Of a DNA stretch of 64,000 nucleotides, positions 39,913 through 50,571 are shown piece after piece. The notes beneath the pieces are model-generated. The model saw nothing but the letters and a program-made list of their open reading frames with translations, was not told where the DNA came from and made no database searches. Every line of letters starts with the position of its first letter. The first letter of the stretch is position 1. This DNA comes from an uncultured Alphaproteobacteria bacterium (lineage in GTDB: Bacteria; Pseudomonadota; Alphaproteobacteria; Caulobacterales; Hyphomonadaceae): contig CAIMMO010000230.1 of the NCBI GenBank assembly GCA_903842595.1, positions 47,590 through 111,589 of the forward strand. The letters are read 5' to 3'. The translations under genes were made by a program, and so were the position numbers.

Positions 39913-40530
39913 TCAGTTCTGCGAGTTGGGTCTTAGCGTCCCGCGTATCGCCCAATCAAGGGCGTCCTCGAACCGGTCATTGCCCCAGAACAACTCGCCA
40001 TCCTCCGTCACGAAGCTCGGCGCGCCAAAGATACCAAGGCCAGCCGCAATCGCCGTCTCCTCGCGCAACTGCTCCTTCACCGGATCGGACGTCATCGCCG
40101 ACAGCGTCTCCAGCGGGTCCAGGCCCGCGCGCCGCGCTGCAGCATGCAGGATTTGCGGATCAGCAATGTCGCGGTCATGCACGAAGTTGGCCTGGTAGAC
40201 AGCCTTCACGAAGTTTGGCCGCGCCTCCTGCGGCAGCGACAGCGTGATCCGTGCCGCCATCAACCCGTTCTGGGGAAAACGCCCCGGCCGCTTGAACGGC
40301 AAGCCGTACCTCTCGCAGGTCCGTTCTACATCGCGCCACATGTACGAGCCCTTGACCGGCACCACATTGAACGGGCTGTCCTTCATCCCTTGTTGCGCGT
40401 GAAACAACGGCCCTAGCAGGAAGGGCCGCCACTCCAGCTCGACGCCCCGCGCCGCTGCAATCTTCCCGGCCCGCATCACCGCCGGGTAGGAATAGGTCGA
40501 CGCAAATTCGAACCAGAACTGAAGTTTCAC
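39913..40530 (-). CDS. 2-hydroxychromene-2-carboxylate isomerase / DsbA-family protein
   Basis: FWFEFASTYSYPAVMRAGKIAAARGVELEWRPFLLG, GIFGAPSFVTEDGELFWGNDR. Confidence 0.92.
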   Translation of the reverse strand: MKLQFWFEFASTYSYPAVMRAGKIAAARGVELEWRPFLLGPLFHAQQGMKDSPFNVVPVKGSYMWRDVERTCERYGLPFKRPGRFPQNGLMAARITLSLPQEARPNFVKAVYQANFVHDRDIADPQILHAAARRAGLDPLETLSAMTSDPVKEQLREETAIAAGLGIFGAPSFVTEDGELFWGNDRFEDALDWAIRGTLRPNSQN

Positions 40531-40642
40531 GAAAGCCTCGCCGCCAGATTCCCGATCCTAGCAGATTGTGGCCAGAAATGCCGCTCCCATATCCATTGCC
40601 GGACGGGCGTCTTCCAGACTCACAAAGGACAAGGGACGATCC

Positions 40643-41149
40643 ATGACGATTTCGATGCACAAGGCCAGTGCGCCTGTTTTCCTGCGCATGCTGACGAATC
40701 TCGATCAGTTGCTTGCCAAGGCCGAGGACAACGCGAAGGCACGCGGCTTCGATCCGGACCTTCTGGTGACGCAGCGCCTTGCGCCAGACATGCGCCCGCT
40801 CTCGTCCCAGATCCAGCTTGCGAGCGATTCGGCAAAGGGCGCGATGGCGCGTCTGTCCGGCGGCGCGCCGCCCGCAATGCCTGACACCGAAACAACGATT
40901 GACCAGCTCCGCGCCCGCATCGCAGCCACGATCGACTATGTGAAAAGCGTCCCCGCCGAAGCCGTCGACGGCTCGGAAGAGCGCGACGTCGTCCTGAGAA
41001 CGCCAAGCGGCGACATCCCCTTCAAGGGCCTCGCCTTCCTGACCGGCTTTGCGCTCCCCAACTTCCTGTTCCACGTCACCACCGCCTACGCGATCCTCCG
41101 CCACAGCGGCGTCCCACTCGGCAAGCTGGACTTCCTGGGGCGCGGATAG
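40643..41149 (+). CDS. DUF1993 domain-containing protein
   Basis: MHKASAPVFLRMLTNLDQLLAKAEDNAKARGFDPDLLVTQRLAPDMRPL. Confidence 0.9.
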   Translation: MTISMHKASAPVFLRMLTNLDQLLAKAEDNAKARGFDPDLLVTQRLAPDMRPLSSQIQLASDSAKGAMARLSGGAPPAMPDTETTIDQLRARIAATIDYVKSVPAEAVDGSEERDVVLRTPSGDIPFKGLAFLTGFALPNFLFHVTTAYAILRHSGVPLGKLDFLGRG

Positions 41150-41382
41150 AACGCAGGCAGCGCGTCGAACGCCCAACTCGTTCCAACAACACTCACTGGG
41201 TCATTCTCGGGTTTGAGCCGAGAAACCTGGTTGCTGATTCGGAGGGAAGGAACGCCCCCGCGCACAGCTGCTGGTCCTCTTTCAACGCGTTCCGAACAAT
41301 CTCAAGCACTTGCACCGACAAGTTAGGCCGTTTCCCGACACGTGCGTCCTCCCGCATTGAGACCTGAGAGATACTGCATGCA

Positions 41383-41735
41383 TCCATCCCGCATGGAGGA
41401 CGGCCATACACCGTTCAACGGCGCAGGGTGGATGCGGGCGAGCGTGAAGAGCCTCTCGAGCCAGCCACACGAGGCGCATTTACGGGAACTGGTCCTGAAC
41501 AGACCGGCCCGCGCGCCGGCAGCCTCAACGGCGCCAAGCGGATGGAATGCGGGGCCGCGGTGCGCGGGCTGCCGTCCAACGCCTGCCGGGGAGGCGGGAT
41601 CAGCAAACCTCTTGTCTACCGGTAGCTCTTCCCACATGCGGCGAGGCCAAATCCCGAGGGGCATCCCGCGTCCCCGGGCCCTCCATCGATCTGAAGACCC
41701 GGAATGACAGCATCACAGGCGGTTCACGCCGGCCT
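41383..41735 (+). repeat. dispersed structured non-coding repeat, copy A
   Basis: Aligns along ~350 bp with the reverse complement of copy B (57955-58325); 14/15 matching inverted-repeat arms 41586-41600 / 41663-41677 with a 62-nt loop. Confidence 0.85.
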
Positions 41736-41847
41736 GGAGGCGAACGCATGCCCGGCAGCACATCAAACCCTCGATTGTTTCGCTTGCGACGCTTGAATCC
41801 TGCCGCCGCCTCTGGCTCAACTCGCAACAGACGGAACAGGCGGCGAC

Positions 41848-43254
41848 ATGGACGGCCATACGCGCAACGTGACCGACGCCGCACGCCTGCTGGAGCTGCA
41901 GCGCGCTGCCCAGCGCAAGGAGGGGCTTACCTCAGCGCGGGCGCGAATCGACCGCCTCTACCAGCTTGAGGACATGGTCCGGAAACGCGCTGATTCGATC
42001 GCGGACGCCATCTCGGCCGACTTCGGCAACCGTTCGCGCTTCGAAACGGACCTGCTCGAAACCATGGTGCTGGTCTCCGCCATCCGCCACGCGCGCAAGA
42101 ACGTGAAATGGTGGATGCAACCGAGCTATCGCGAGGTCGGGATCAATTTCTGGCCCGGCGCCGCCTGGGTGCGGCCCGAGCCGCTCGGCGTGGTCGGCAT
42201 CGTCTCGCCGTGGAACTACCCGTTGCAACTCGCCCTCTCGCCGCTGGTCGACGCCATAGCCGGCGGCAACCGCGTGATCATCAAGCCGTCCGAACAGACG
42301 CCAAATTTCTGCGACCTTCTGCATCGCGCCATCAGCGAGACATTCGAGGAAGACGAAATCGCCGTCGTGCTCGGCGGCCCCGAAGTCGCCGCCGAATTCT
42401 CGCGCCTTCCGTTCGACCATCTCGTCTTCACCGGCTCCACCGGCATCGGCCGCCGCGTCGCCGCTGCCGCCGCCGAGAACCTGACGCCCACGACGCTCGA
42501 GCTCGGCGGCAAGTCGCCCGCCATCGTCTGCCCTTCGGCGTCGATGACCAAGGCCGTGAAAGCGATCGCCTATGGCAAATTCATCAACGCGGGACAGACC
42601 TGCATCGCGCCGGACTACGTGCTCGTGCCGCGCGAGCGCACCATCGAGTTCGCCGAGTTGATCATCGGTGAGGCGCGCCGCGCCTATCCCGATCTCGGCC
42701 CCGACTATTCGAGCATGATAAACGAGCGCGCCTTCGACCGCCTGACGGCTGCGATCACCGAAGCAGAACTTGGCGGCGCGAAAGTGTTGCGTCATCCAGC
42801 GCCGTCAGACCGTGCACGCCGCGTCCTGCCGCCTGTCGTCGTCATCGACGCGCCGCAGGAGTCGCTGCTCATGCGAGAGGAAATCTTCGGGCCCGTCCTT
42901 CCGGTCATCGGCTATGACTCTCTCGCCGACGCGCTCGACTGGGTGAACTCACACCCGCATCCACTGGCACTCTACCTCTTCGCGGAAGATGCACGCGAAC
43001 AGTCCCGCGTCCTCGACCGAACGCAATCGGGCGGCGTCACCGTGAACGGCACCTTGCTCCATATCGCGCAGGAAGGCCTGCCATTCGGCGGCGTAGGGGC
43101 GAGCGGCTGGGGCGCCTATCACGGCAAGCAGGGCTTCGATCAGTTCACTCACCAGCGCGCCGTTTTCAAGACAGGATTCTTCAACTCGGCCACGCTTCTC
43201 GCGCCGCCCTACAGCAAGCGCGCAAAGAGCCTGCTGAAATTCCTGATGCGATGA
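41848..43254 (+). CDS. aldehyde dehydrogenase, coniferyl-aldehyde-dehydrogenase-like
   Basis: VSPWNYPLQLALSPLVDAIAGGNRVIIKPSE, ELGGKSPAIV, GQTCIAPDY. Confidence 0.93.
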   Translation: MDGHTRNVTDAARLLELQRAAQRKEGLTSARARIDRLYQLEDMVRKRADSIADAISADFGNRSRFETDLLETMVLVSAIRHARKNVKWWMQPSYREVGINFWPGAAWVRPEPLGVVGIVSPWNYPLQLALSPLVDAIAGGNRVIIKPSEQTPNFCDLLHRAISETFEEDEIAVVLGGPEVAAEFSRLPFDHLVFTGSTGIGRRVAAAAAENLTPTTLELGGKSPAIVCPSASMTKAVKAIAYGKFINAGQTCIAPDYVLVPRERTIEFAELIIGEARRAYPDLGPDYSSMINERAFDRLTAAITEAELGGAKVLRHPAPSDRARRVLPPVVVIDAPQESLLMREEIFGPVLPVIGYDSLADALDWVNSHPHPLALYLFAEDAREQSRVLDRTQSGGVTVNGTLLHIAQEGLPFGGVGASGWGAYHGKQGFDQFTHQRAVFKTGFFNSATLLAPPYSKRAKSLLKFLMR

Positions 43255-44799
43255 TCAGGTCGGGATCCGGTAGACCGGGCACTCGCGAAGGCTTGAAGGC
43301 GTCGCGAAATCCGTCTCCGTCGGCCAGGTCAGCTGCGTCGACGCATCGATCAGATCGAGCGGCTTCTTGCCCGCTGCCTCCGCCGCTGCCCATTTTTCAG
43401 GCGAGCAAAGCGTGTTGATATTGACCGAGATGACCTCGCCATAGACTTCTTTCCACCCGCCTGCATCCAGGCCGCGGCGCCCCATCTCGACAAGCACGCT
43501 TGCCTCAAGCCCACGCACGCTCACGGCCAAAGCAGGTCGCGGCGCCGGCGGTGACGGCAAGGCCGATGGCGGCGCGACTGCGATGTTCGGCGCCGAGGGA
43601 ATCTTCAGGGGAGGCGCCGCGCCGCGCAAAATCCCCTGCGGGGGGGCAGCTTGCGGCGACGCCAGCACGGGCGGGTTCAATGAAGGCGCGGGCGCTTGCG
43701 CTGTAGGGGGAGGACGCACGAAGTCCGGGGTCGATGCGATTGAATTGTCGGGTTTAGGCGGATCAGCTTGGGCGAGGTCGCCCGGCTGTCCGAACAGCAT
43801 CTGCCCGCCATAGGTCATCACCACGCCGACAAGGCCACCGAGCATCGTGCCGACTGCGAACATCGCGCCGCGCTTCGACCGGCCCGGCCGAAGCACCTGG
43901 AACATCTTCCGCAGCTCATTCGGAATCTTGCCAGCTCGTGTATAGGCAAAGCGGCTGATGTCGCGGTCGATCGGCAAGGCAAAGTCGCCGATGAACTCCC
44001 ACGGCTCAGAGGCCGTTACGGGCGGCGAGCCATCGGTCGGCGCCGTCAGCTCCCCAATCAGACCCATCAAGGCTTCGGCTCTCACGCGTGGCTGTGTCGG
44101 TTCGGCGGCCATCGCCTTCAGCGCCTTGCGACGCGCCACATCCCAGACGCCCTCGCCCGTGGCGATGGTCATCGACTCGATCGCCGTGAAGAACCGGTCC
44201 TTCTGGACCGTGGAGAGGCTTCCCGGCGACCAGACGAGACCGGTCTGGCGGAACAGTCGTGGTTGAAGCGCCTTGGCGAGTGATCCTGCCAGCGCGCGAA
44301 CTTCCTTCGGTTCGGCGGGCTGCCACTCGCTGAACGGCTGATGCCGTTCGGTTTCCGCCGTCAGCTCGCGAACGAACATCTCGAACTTGGCCGTCTCGAA
44401 CGCCTCGACCTCGCCCGGCTCCTTGCTGAACCATCCGGGCGCGATCGACATGACGTCCTGATGCGCGACCATCGAGCTGATGCCCGCAGGCGAAAGCCCG
44501 GGATCGAGGCTGATCGGAACGACCTTCTCCATCATCAGCGAGGCGGAGAGTTCGAGCCAGCACGGATCGGATTCGGCATAGGACCGCGTCAGGACCGGAA
44601 CGACTGCGTTTGCATTCCTCAACCGCCGCCCGACATAGGGAAGGCGATAGGTGTCGCTGGCGGTGTTGACCAGGTCTCCATCCGCCGCTTCGTCGATCGC
44701 GATCTCCATGCCTGCGGGCGCCGCCTTGCGCAGGCGTTCAGCCAGCTTCAGGGCCATATCGCGGTCCTGACGGGCATACGAAACGAAGACAATTGTCAT
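43255..44799 (-). CDS. TIR-like domain protein with transmembrane segment and Pro-rich linker
   Basis: MTIVFVSYARQDRDMALKLAERLRKA ... AVVPVLTRSYAESDPCWLELSASLMMEKVVPI; TM GAMFAVGTMLGGLVGVVMTYGG; Pro/Ala-rich linker. Confidence 0.75.
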   Translation of the reverse strand: MTIVFVSYARQDRDMALKLAERLRKAAPAGMEIAIDEAADGDLVNTASDTYRLPYVGRRLRNANAVVPVLTRSYAESDPCWLELSASLMMEKVVPISLDPGLSPAGISSMVAHQDVMSIAPGWFSKEPGEVEAFETAKFEMFVRELTAETERHQPFSEWQPAEPKEVRALAGSLAKALQPRLFRQTGLVWSPGSLSTVQKDRFFTAIESMTIATGEGVWDVARRKALKAMAAEPTQPRVRAEALMGLIGELTAPTDGSPPVTASEPWEFIGDFALPIDRDISRFAYTRAGKIPNELRKMFQVLRPGRSKRGAMFAVGTMLGGLVGVVMTYGGQMLFGQPGDLAQADPPKPDNSIASTPDFVRPPPTAQAPAPSLNPPVLASPQAAPPQGILRGAAPPLKIPSAPNIAVAPPSALPSPPAPRPALAVSVRGLEASVLVEMGRRGLDAGGWKEVYGEVISVNINTLCSPEKWAAAEAAGKKPLDLIDASTQLTWPTETDFATPSSLRECPVYRIPT

Positions 44800-44970
44800 G
44801 GGCGAGGTCACCAGGAGAGGCGACAACCCTAGCACGCGATTTTCACGCGAAAAGAGATCGTTAACGCAACGAGTTCCGAATTCGCGTGGCAGGTGAAAGC
44901 CTGTCGGGGAATGCGCGCCCCAGGAGACGCTACCTTACTTTCCCGTCAGATTGGGAAGAAACTGGTCTGC

Positions 44971-46164
44971 CTACTGATGGTCCCGCAGGCCCAGCACGCG
45001 CTTGGCGACCACGTTGAGGTTCACCTCAGACGTGCCGCCCTCGATCGAGTTGCCCTTGGCGCGGAGCATGGCGCGGGTGGACATGATCTCACCCGGCTTG
45101 AACCCGTCGCCTTCCCACCCAAGTCCCTGATAGCCCATGGCCTCGACCTGAAGCTCGGTCTTGGTCTGGTTCATCTTGGCCGCCGCATACTTGATGATCG
45201 AGGTCGCCGGTCCCACGTCCGCTCCTGCCTTCGCAAGCTCGGTGTTCCGCTGGATCGTCAGTGCGAAGGCCTGCTCGTACATCATTGATTTCGTGATGCG
45301 GCTGCGCAGGTCGCCATCGGCAAGAACGCCGTCCTTCGTGCCGACATACTTCTTGGCGATGTCGGCCAGCGTCGGCCCTGAACTGCGCTCCGACCCGAAG
45401 CCCGTCGCGGAAATGTTCTGGCGTTCATACTGCAACAGCCGCTTGGCTATGTCCCAACCCTTGCCTGGCACGCCGACCATCTGCGCCTTCGGCACCTTCA
45501 CATCGGTGAAGAATGTTTCGCAGAACGGCGATGAACCTGAGATCAGCAGGATCGGCCGCGTCTCGACGCCCGGGCTCGTCATGTCGAACAGCACGAAGGA
45601 GACGCCTTCGTGCTTTTTCGTGAAGTCCGTCCGCACGAGACAGAAGATCCAGTCGGCATGGTTCGCATACGACGTCCAGATCTTCGATCCGTTGATCAAC
45701 CAGTGATCGCTCTTGTCCTCGCACTTGGTCTGCAGCGAAGCGAGGTCCGATCCAGCGCCGGGCTCCGAATAGCCCTGACACCACCGCGTCTTGCCAGCGA
45801 CAATGTCTGGCAGGAAGCGCTGCTTCTGCTCCTCGGTGGCGTATTCCAGCAGCACCGGCCCAAGCATCCAGACGCCGAATGAGGCGAGGGGCGAGCGCGC
45901 ATTGATGCGCTTGAGTTCATGGTCAAGCACGATTGCTTCGGCGTTCGAGAGCCCACCGCCGCCATACGCTTTAGGCCATGTCGGCGCAGTCCACCCCTTG
46001 CCGGCCATGCGCTCCAGCCACAGCTTGGAGTCAGGGTTCACGAATTTCTGGTTGCGTCCGCCCCAGACGACTTCTTCTTCCACTGCCGGGGTCCGCATCG
46101 ACGCTGGGCAATTTGCCTCGAGCCATGCGCGGGTTTCTGCGCGGAATGTCTCGATGTCGGCCAT
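44971..46164 (-). CDS. acyl-CoA dehydrogenase
   Basis: RWCQGYSEPGAGSDLASLQT, KIWTSYANHADWIFCLVRT. Confidence 0.94.
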   Translation of the reverse strand: MADIETFRAETRAWLEANCPASMRTPAVEEEVVWGGRNQKFVNPDSKLWLERMAGKGWTAPTWPKAYGGGGLSNAEAIVLDHELKRINARSPLASFGVWMLGPVLLEYATEEQKQRFLPDIVAGKTRWCQGYSEPGAGSDLASLQTKCEDKSDHWLINGSKIWTSYANHADWIFCLVRTDFTKKHEGVSFVLFDMTSPGVETRPILLISGSSPFCETFFTDVKVPKAQMVGVPGKGWDIAKRLLQYERQNISATGFGSERSSGPTLADIAKKYVGTKDGVLADGDLRSRITKSMMYEQAFALTIQRNTELAKAGADVGPATSIIKYAAAKMNQTKTELQVEAMGYQGLGWEGDGFKPGEIMSTRAMLRAKGNSIEGGTSEVNLNVVAKRVLGLRDHQ

Positions 46165-46230
46165 TGCTTTCTCCAGATATCCTTTACGTCAGGGCTAAGC
46201 CCGCCCCCGCGCCTGGTCAACCACGCCGCC

Positions 46231-46458
46231 TCAGGGGCCATAGCCCCGCAACGTGTTGCCGCCGGTCTGATAGCCGAGCATGCCTGCAACATGGATGATT
46301 GCAAAGATCGCCGCTGTCGCCGCCAGAACCGTGACGAGCGGCCACGAGATCCACTGCACCCTCAGGCTGTCCCTGCGCGGCCGGCCGGACATCCACCCGG
46401 CAAAGGCGGTAAGACCGCCGAACAGCGCGACTGCAGCAATCGTGATTGGCCATTCCAT
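46231..46458 (-). CDS. small integral membrane protein
   Basis: MEWPITIAAVALFGGLTAFAGWMSGRPR...VLAATAAIFAIIHVAGMLGYQTG. Confidence 0.65.
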   Translation of the reverse strand: MEWPITIAAVALFGGLTAFAGWMSGRPRRDSLRVQWISWPLVTVLAATAAIFAIIHVAGMLGYQTGGNTLRGYGP

Positions 46459-46623
46459 ACGAAGAGGAATGCCGCGCTCAGGAATGTCAGACAAGTCTCA
46501 GGGCGCAGGCGCTGCCGGGACCAATCACCGCGCATCATTCAGAACGGTACGATACCCCTGGACGCCGCTCTGTGCCGAAGGCTCGCTGAGGCGGCGCCCG
46601 CTTTCCGGCGAAGCGGGGCGCGA

Positions 46624-46806
46624 TCATCCACGGCGTGTCGTGGCGTGTTGTGAGCGTGAGGCAAACGCGGCTTCGATCGCGCAGAGATAGCCAAGGCCGA
46701 ACATTATCCAGCGCCACGCCTCCACCTTCCTGAATATCAACAGGTTCGCTGCGATCCAGAGATCGGGCCTGCGCACGATTGCGGCGACCACCGCCCAGAA
46801 GCGCAT
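46624..46806 (-). CDS. small hypothetical protein
   Basis: MRFWAVVAAIVRRPDLWIAANLLIFRKVEAWRWIMFGLGYL; internal start. Confidence 0.45.
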   Translation of the reverse strand: MRFWAVVAAIVRRPDLWIAANLLIFRKVEAWRWIMFGLGYLCAIEAAFASRSQHATTRRG

Positions 46807-47106
46807 CGCAATGATGATGGCGAAGGTCGTTCCGGGTTGGCGCGTATGAAGCCGCCGACCACTGCCGCTAGGTGGCAGCGTCCCAATAGCTATCGAACAG
46901 GATGCCCCCAAGATTCCAGAAATTCAGCCGGGATCGCGTTGGATGCTGCGTTTGCTGCGAATCAAGTCTGGCAGGAAGGTAAGTGCCCATGCGCGCCTGC
47001 GGGTTCGACGGCACATGCTGCCGCAACGCGTTGCCTAACAACATATCCAGGGTCAGGCGTACTTGCACAGACGGTGCATTTCCGCTCCACAGGCGAGAGA
47101 GGCCTC

Positions 47107-48129
47107 ATGAATTTTTCATCCGATACCGCTGCGCCGCCCCATCCCCACATTCTCGAAGCCATGCTCGCGGCAGCGAAAGGCGCAGCGCCCAGTTATGGCA
47201 ACGATGCCTGGACGGCGGCCGCGCGCGCGGCCCTTCGCGATCTGTTTGAGACGGACCTTGATGTCTTGCTAGTCGCGTCGGGTACGGCTGCGAATGCGCT
47301 TGCGCTGGCCACGCTGTGTCCGCCGCACGGGTCGATCCTTTGCCACGCCGAAGCGCATATCGAGCGCGATGAACGTGGCGCGCCTGAATTCTTCACCGGC
47401 GGCGGCAAGCTGTCCCTGCTCTCTGGCGCACATGCGCGCATCGACCTCGGGCAACTCCGCACGCGGCTCGCCGCCAACCGGCATGACTTCGTTCACGAGA
47501 CACCGGCCCATGTGCTGTCCTTGTCGAACCTTACGGAAAGCGGCGCCGCCTATCGGCCGTCGGAGATCGCCGAGCGCGCCGCACTGGCGCGTGAAGCTGG
47601 TCTCGCCGTGCACCTCGACGGCGCACGTCTCGCGAATGCGATCGTCTCGACGGGTGCATCCCCTGCCGAGGCGACGTGGCGCGCCGGCGTCGATGTCCTG
47701 AGTTTCGGCGCTACCAAGAATGGCGGGCTTGGCTGCGAGGCGATCGTGCTGTTCGGCGCCGCGCGGCAACGGATCGGCGACCTGACCGTACGGGCCAAGC
47801 GGGCAGGCCACCTGCCGCCCAAGATGCGCTTCCTCGGTGCTCAGATGTCGGCTTATCTCAAGGACGATCTCTGGCTACAGCTTGCGCGGCAAGCCAACGC
47901 TTCAGCAACACAACTTGCCGATGTGCTAACCGCTGCCGGTGCGGAACTTGCTCATCCGACGGATGGCAACGAAGTATTTGTCACGCTTCCACCCGGCCTC
48001 GGCGAGCGCCTGAAGGCTGCGGGTGCAGGTTTTTACCCATGGATTGACGGCTCGCACCGCTTCGTCTGTTCATGGGCCACAGAGCCGGATGAAATCCGCG
48101 CCTTTTCAGACCTGTTGGGCATCAGTTAA
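47107..48129 (+). CDS. low-specificity L-threonine aldolase / beta-eliminating lyase
   Basis: MNFSSDTAAPPHPHILEAM, VHLDGARLANA, SFGATKNGGLGCEAIVLF (PLP Lys). Confidence 0.93.
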   Translation: MNFSSDTAAPPHPHILEAMLAAAKGAAPSYGNDAWTAAARAALRDLFETDLDVLLVASGTAANALALATLCPPHGSILCHAEAHIERDERGAPEFFTGGGKLSLLSGAHARIDLGQLRTRLAANRHDFVHETPAHVLSLSNLTESGAAYRPSEIAERAALAREAGLAVHLDGARLANAIVSTGASPAEATWRAGVDVLSFGATKNGGLGCEAIVLFGAARQRIGDLTVRAKRAGHLPPKMRFLGAQMSAYLKDDLWLQLARQANASATQLADVLTAAGAELAHPTDGNEVFVTLPPGLGERLKAAGAGFYPWIDGSHRFVCSWATEPDEIRAFSDLLGIS

Positions 48130-48235
48130 GCCTCGCCCCGAATTCTCGCATAGCTGCTTCACGGCTTGTCGACCTTGTTCTGCCATTCTCGCCCCAGTAC
48201 CGGTCCGCCTGGCCGGTCTGTGGGTGGGACAAGGC

Positions 48236-50533
48236 ATGCGCCTCGTTGATCTGAAGACGACGTTTCTCGGCGAGGTCGACGTTCCCGCCGCGCATCGCGA
48301 CGCGATCAATGCCGCCCGGCGCACGACCTTCCATTCGCTTGCCCCGCTCGCTGCTCTCCACTCGCTCCTCAATGCGCTCGTGCTGACATTCGCCTTCTGG
48401 GGGCATGCCGGCATGCCGCTGGTCTTCGTCTGGTGCTACACCAGCGCAGTCCTGATCTTCATCCGCATGCGCGAAGCGCGCCGGCCCGCCGGCCAGCTCG
48501 ATCCGAAAGTCGAAGATGGCCGCATCGTCCGTTACACGCTCCTGTCCGGCGCGCTCTGGAGCGGCATGATCGCTGTGCTCATCGCATCGGGCGGGGCAGA
48601 ACACGCGTTGCTGCTTGGCATCTTCACGGCTGTGATGCTCTGCGTCGGGGCGTTGCTCCATTCGAGCTTCCCGATCGCCTCGCTGGGATACTCGCTGATG
48701 ATTACGGCTGGCGCAGGCCTCGGCATGATGCTCGGTGGTCACAGCTGGTCTTTCAACGCTTTGCTCCTGCTTGCTGCGGGCGTCATCGCCCTGCAGCGTT
48801 TTGCGGCGGCCAGCCACGTGTCCGATATCCGCCGGCGCCTCGCCACGGCGGCCATGCAGGACGCCAAGGACACAGCCGCGCTCCTGCTCCAGGACTTCGA
48901 GGCGCACTCCTCAGACTGGGTGTGGAGGATCGATGCGCACGGCCGGCTCGGAAGTCCCTCGCAGCGCTTCGTCGATGCATCCGGACTCTCTTGTCATGAA
49001 CTGGAAGGGGGCAGCTTCCTGGCCCTTTTCGTGCCGGAATCGTTGCACCACCTGCAGGAGCTTCTGAGGCATCGCAGGCCGTTCCGCGACGAGGCGCTAC
49101 GGGTCAGGATAGGCTCGCGCGAAGTGTGGTGGTCCTTGAGCGGACAGCCCGCAGCCGATGGCGGATGGCGCGGCGTCTGCTCCGACATTACCCGTTCGCG
49201 CGATGCGGAAGCACGTATCGCATACGTCACCGAGTATGACGCCCTTACCGATCTTCCCAACCGCGCTGTGCTCGTGCGCCAGCTCGAAATCGCCGAGGAA
49301 GCGGGCAGGGCGAGCGATGAAAGCTTCGCGCTTTTCGTGATCGACCTCGACAACTTCAAGGCGCTGAATGACACGCAGGGCCACCCGGTCGGTGACGCCT
49401 ATCTCAGGGTCGTGGCTGGGCGGCTGCGCGACTGTGTTGGCCAGACTGCCTTCCTCGCGCGCCTTGGTGGCGACGAGTTTGCGGTGCTTCACCGCGACAT
49501 GCGGGCGGACGAGGCCGGCGGTGTCGCAGAGCTGATCGTCGATGCGCTGCTCGCGCCCGTGACACTCAACGGCAAGGAGATTCTCGCCGGCGGCAGCGTC
49601 GGCGTCGCGATGGCGCCCGAGAACGGGTCTGACCCTGCCATCCTCATGAAGAATGCCGAGCTCGCCCTCTATCGCGCCAAGGCGCAGGGGCGCGGCTGTG
49701 CGCGTTTCTTCGAACCTGGAATGGAAGAGAACGCGCGCGTCCGCGCTGACCTTGAAACGGATCTTCGCACTGCACTGGCAAGCGAGGCGATGGATGTGTA
49801 CTTCCAGCCGCTGGTGAATACGCGCACGCGGAAGGTCTCGGGATACGAGACGCTGCTCCGCTGGAACCGCCCCGGCCACGGCCTCGTGTCACCAGCCGTG
49901 TTCATTTCATGCGCCGAGGAGACCGGCATCATCGTGCCGCTTGGCGAGTGGGTGATCCGCAAGGCGATCGAGGAGGCTGCGCAGTGGCGCGATGATGTGA
50001 CGGTTGCGGTCAACCTGTCGGCCGCGCAGATGCACAACCCTTCGCTGGTCGCCACGGTTGTTGGCGCACTCGCTGCGTCCCAGCTCGATCCGAGCAGGCT
50101 TGAGATCGAGATTGTCGAGAGCGTGCTGATGGATGAAACGGAGCACAACATCCGCACGCTGCATGCGCTGCGGCAGCTGGGGGTGAAGATCGCGCTGGAT
50201 GACTTCGGAACGGGCTATTCGTCGCTGAGCTACCTGCGCGCCTTCCCGTTCGACAAGATCAAGATCGACCAGCGCTTCGTGCGTGACATCGACACCTCGG
50301 TCGAGAACCAGGCGATCGTTCGCGCTGTGATCTCGCTGGCGCGTGACCTTGGCATGCGTGTGACGGCCGAAGGGGTCGAGAACGAACAGCAGGCGGCGAT
50401 CCTGGCCGGGCTTGGCTGCACGGAAGTGCAGGGCTTCCTCTACAGCCGCCCGATTCCAGCCTCGGAGGTCGAGAAGGTTGAAGCCGATAAGCGCCCGGCG
50501 CCCAGCATCCTGAAGCTTCGCCGGAAGGCCTGA
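48236..50533 (+). CDS. PAS-GGDEF-EAL c-di-GMP signalling protein, membrane anchored
   Basis: N-terminal TMs; LARLGGDEFAVL; YFQPLVNTRTRKVSGYETLLRW, DDFGTGYSSLSYLRAFPFDKIKID. Confidence 0.94.
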   Translation: MRLVDLKTTFLGEVDVPAAHRDAINAARRTTFHSLAPLAALHSLLNALVLTFAFWGHAGMPLVFVWCYTSAVLIFIRMREARRPAGQLDPKVEDGRIVRYTLLSGALWSGMIAVLIASGGAEHALLLGIFTAVMLCVGALLHSSFPIASLGYSLMITAGAGLGMMLGGHSWSFNALLLLAAGVIALQRFAAASHVSDIRRRLATAAMQDAKDTAALLLQDFEAHSSDWVWRIDAHGRLGSPSQRFVDASGLSCHELEGGSFLALFVPESLHHLQELLRHRRPFRDEALRVRIGSREVWWSLSGQPAADGGWRGVCSDITRSRDAEARIAYVTEYDALTDLPNRAVLVRQLEIAEEAGRASDESFALFVIDLDNFKALNDTQGHPVGDAYLRVVAGRLRDCVGQTAFLARLGGDEFAVLHRDMRADEAGGVAELIVDALLAPVTLNGKEILAGGSVGVAMAPENGSDPAILMKNAELALYRAKAQGRGCARFFEPGMEENARVRADLETDLRTALASEAMDVYFQPLVNTRTRKVSGYETLLRWNRPGHGLVSPAVFISCAEETGIIVPLGEWVIRKAIEEAAQWRDDVTVAVNLSAAQMHNPSLVATVVGALAASQLDPSRLEIEIVESVLMDETEHNIRTLHALRQLGVKIALDDFGTGYSSLSYLRAFPFDKIKIDQRFVRDIDTSVENQAIVRAVISLARDLGMRVTAEGVENEQQAAILAGLGCTEVQGFLYSRPIPASEVEKVEADKRPAPSILKLRRKA

Positions 50534-50552
50534 ACGCCAGACATGAGAAAGA

Positions 50553-50571
50553 CGCGCTTCGAGGAAGCGCG
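50553..50571 (+). terminator. intrinsic-terminator-like hairpin
   Basis: CGCGCTTC-GAG-GAAGCGCG followed by CCTTTCC. Confidence 0.65.

Noticed and set aside
41342-41707. ORFs in repeat copy A and matching ORFs in copy B (57910-58281, 58164-58370) as a shared protein family
   Set aside because: Similarity arises from nucleotide conservation; a one-base indel switches frames between copies and stems are conserved.
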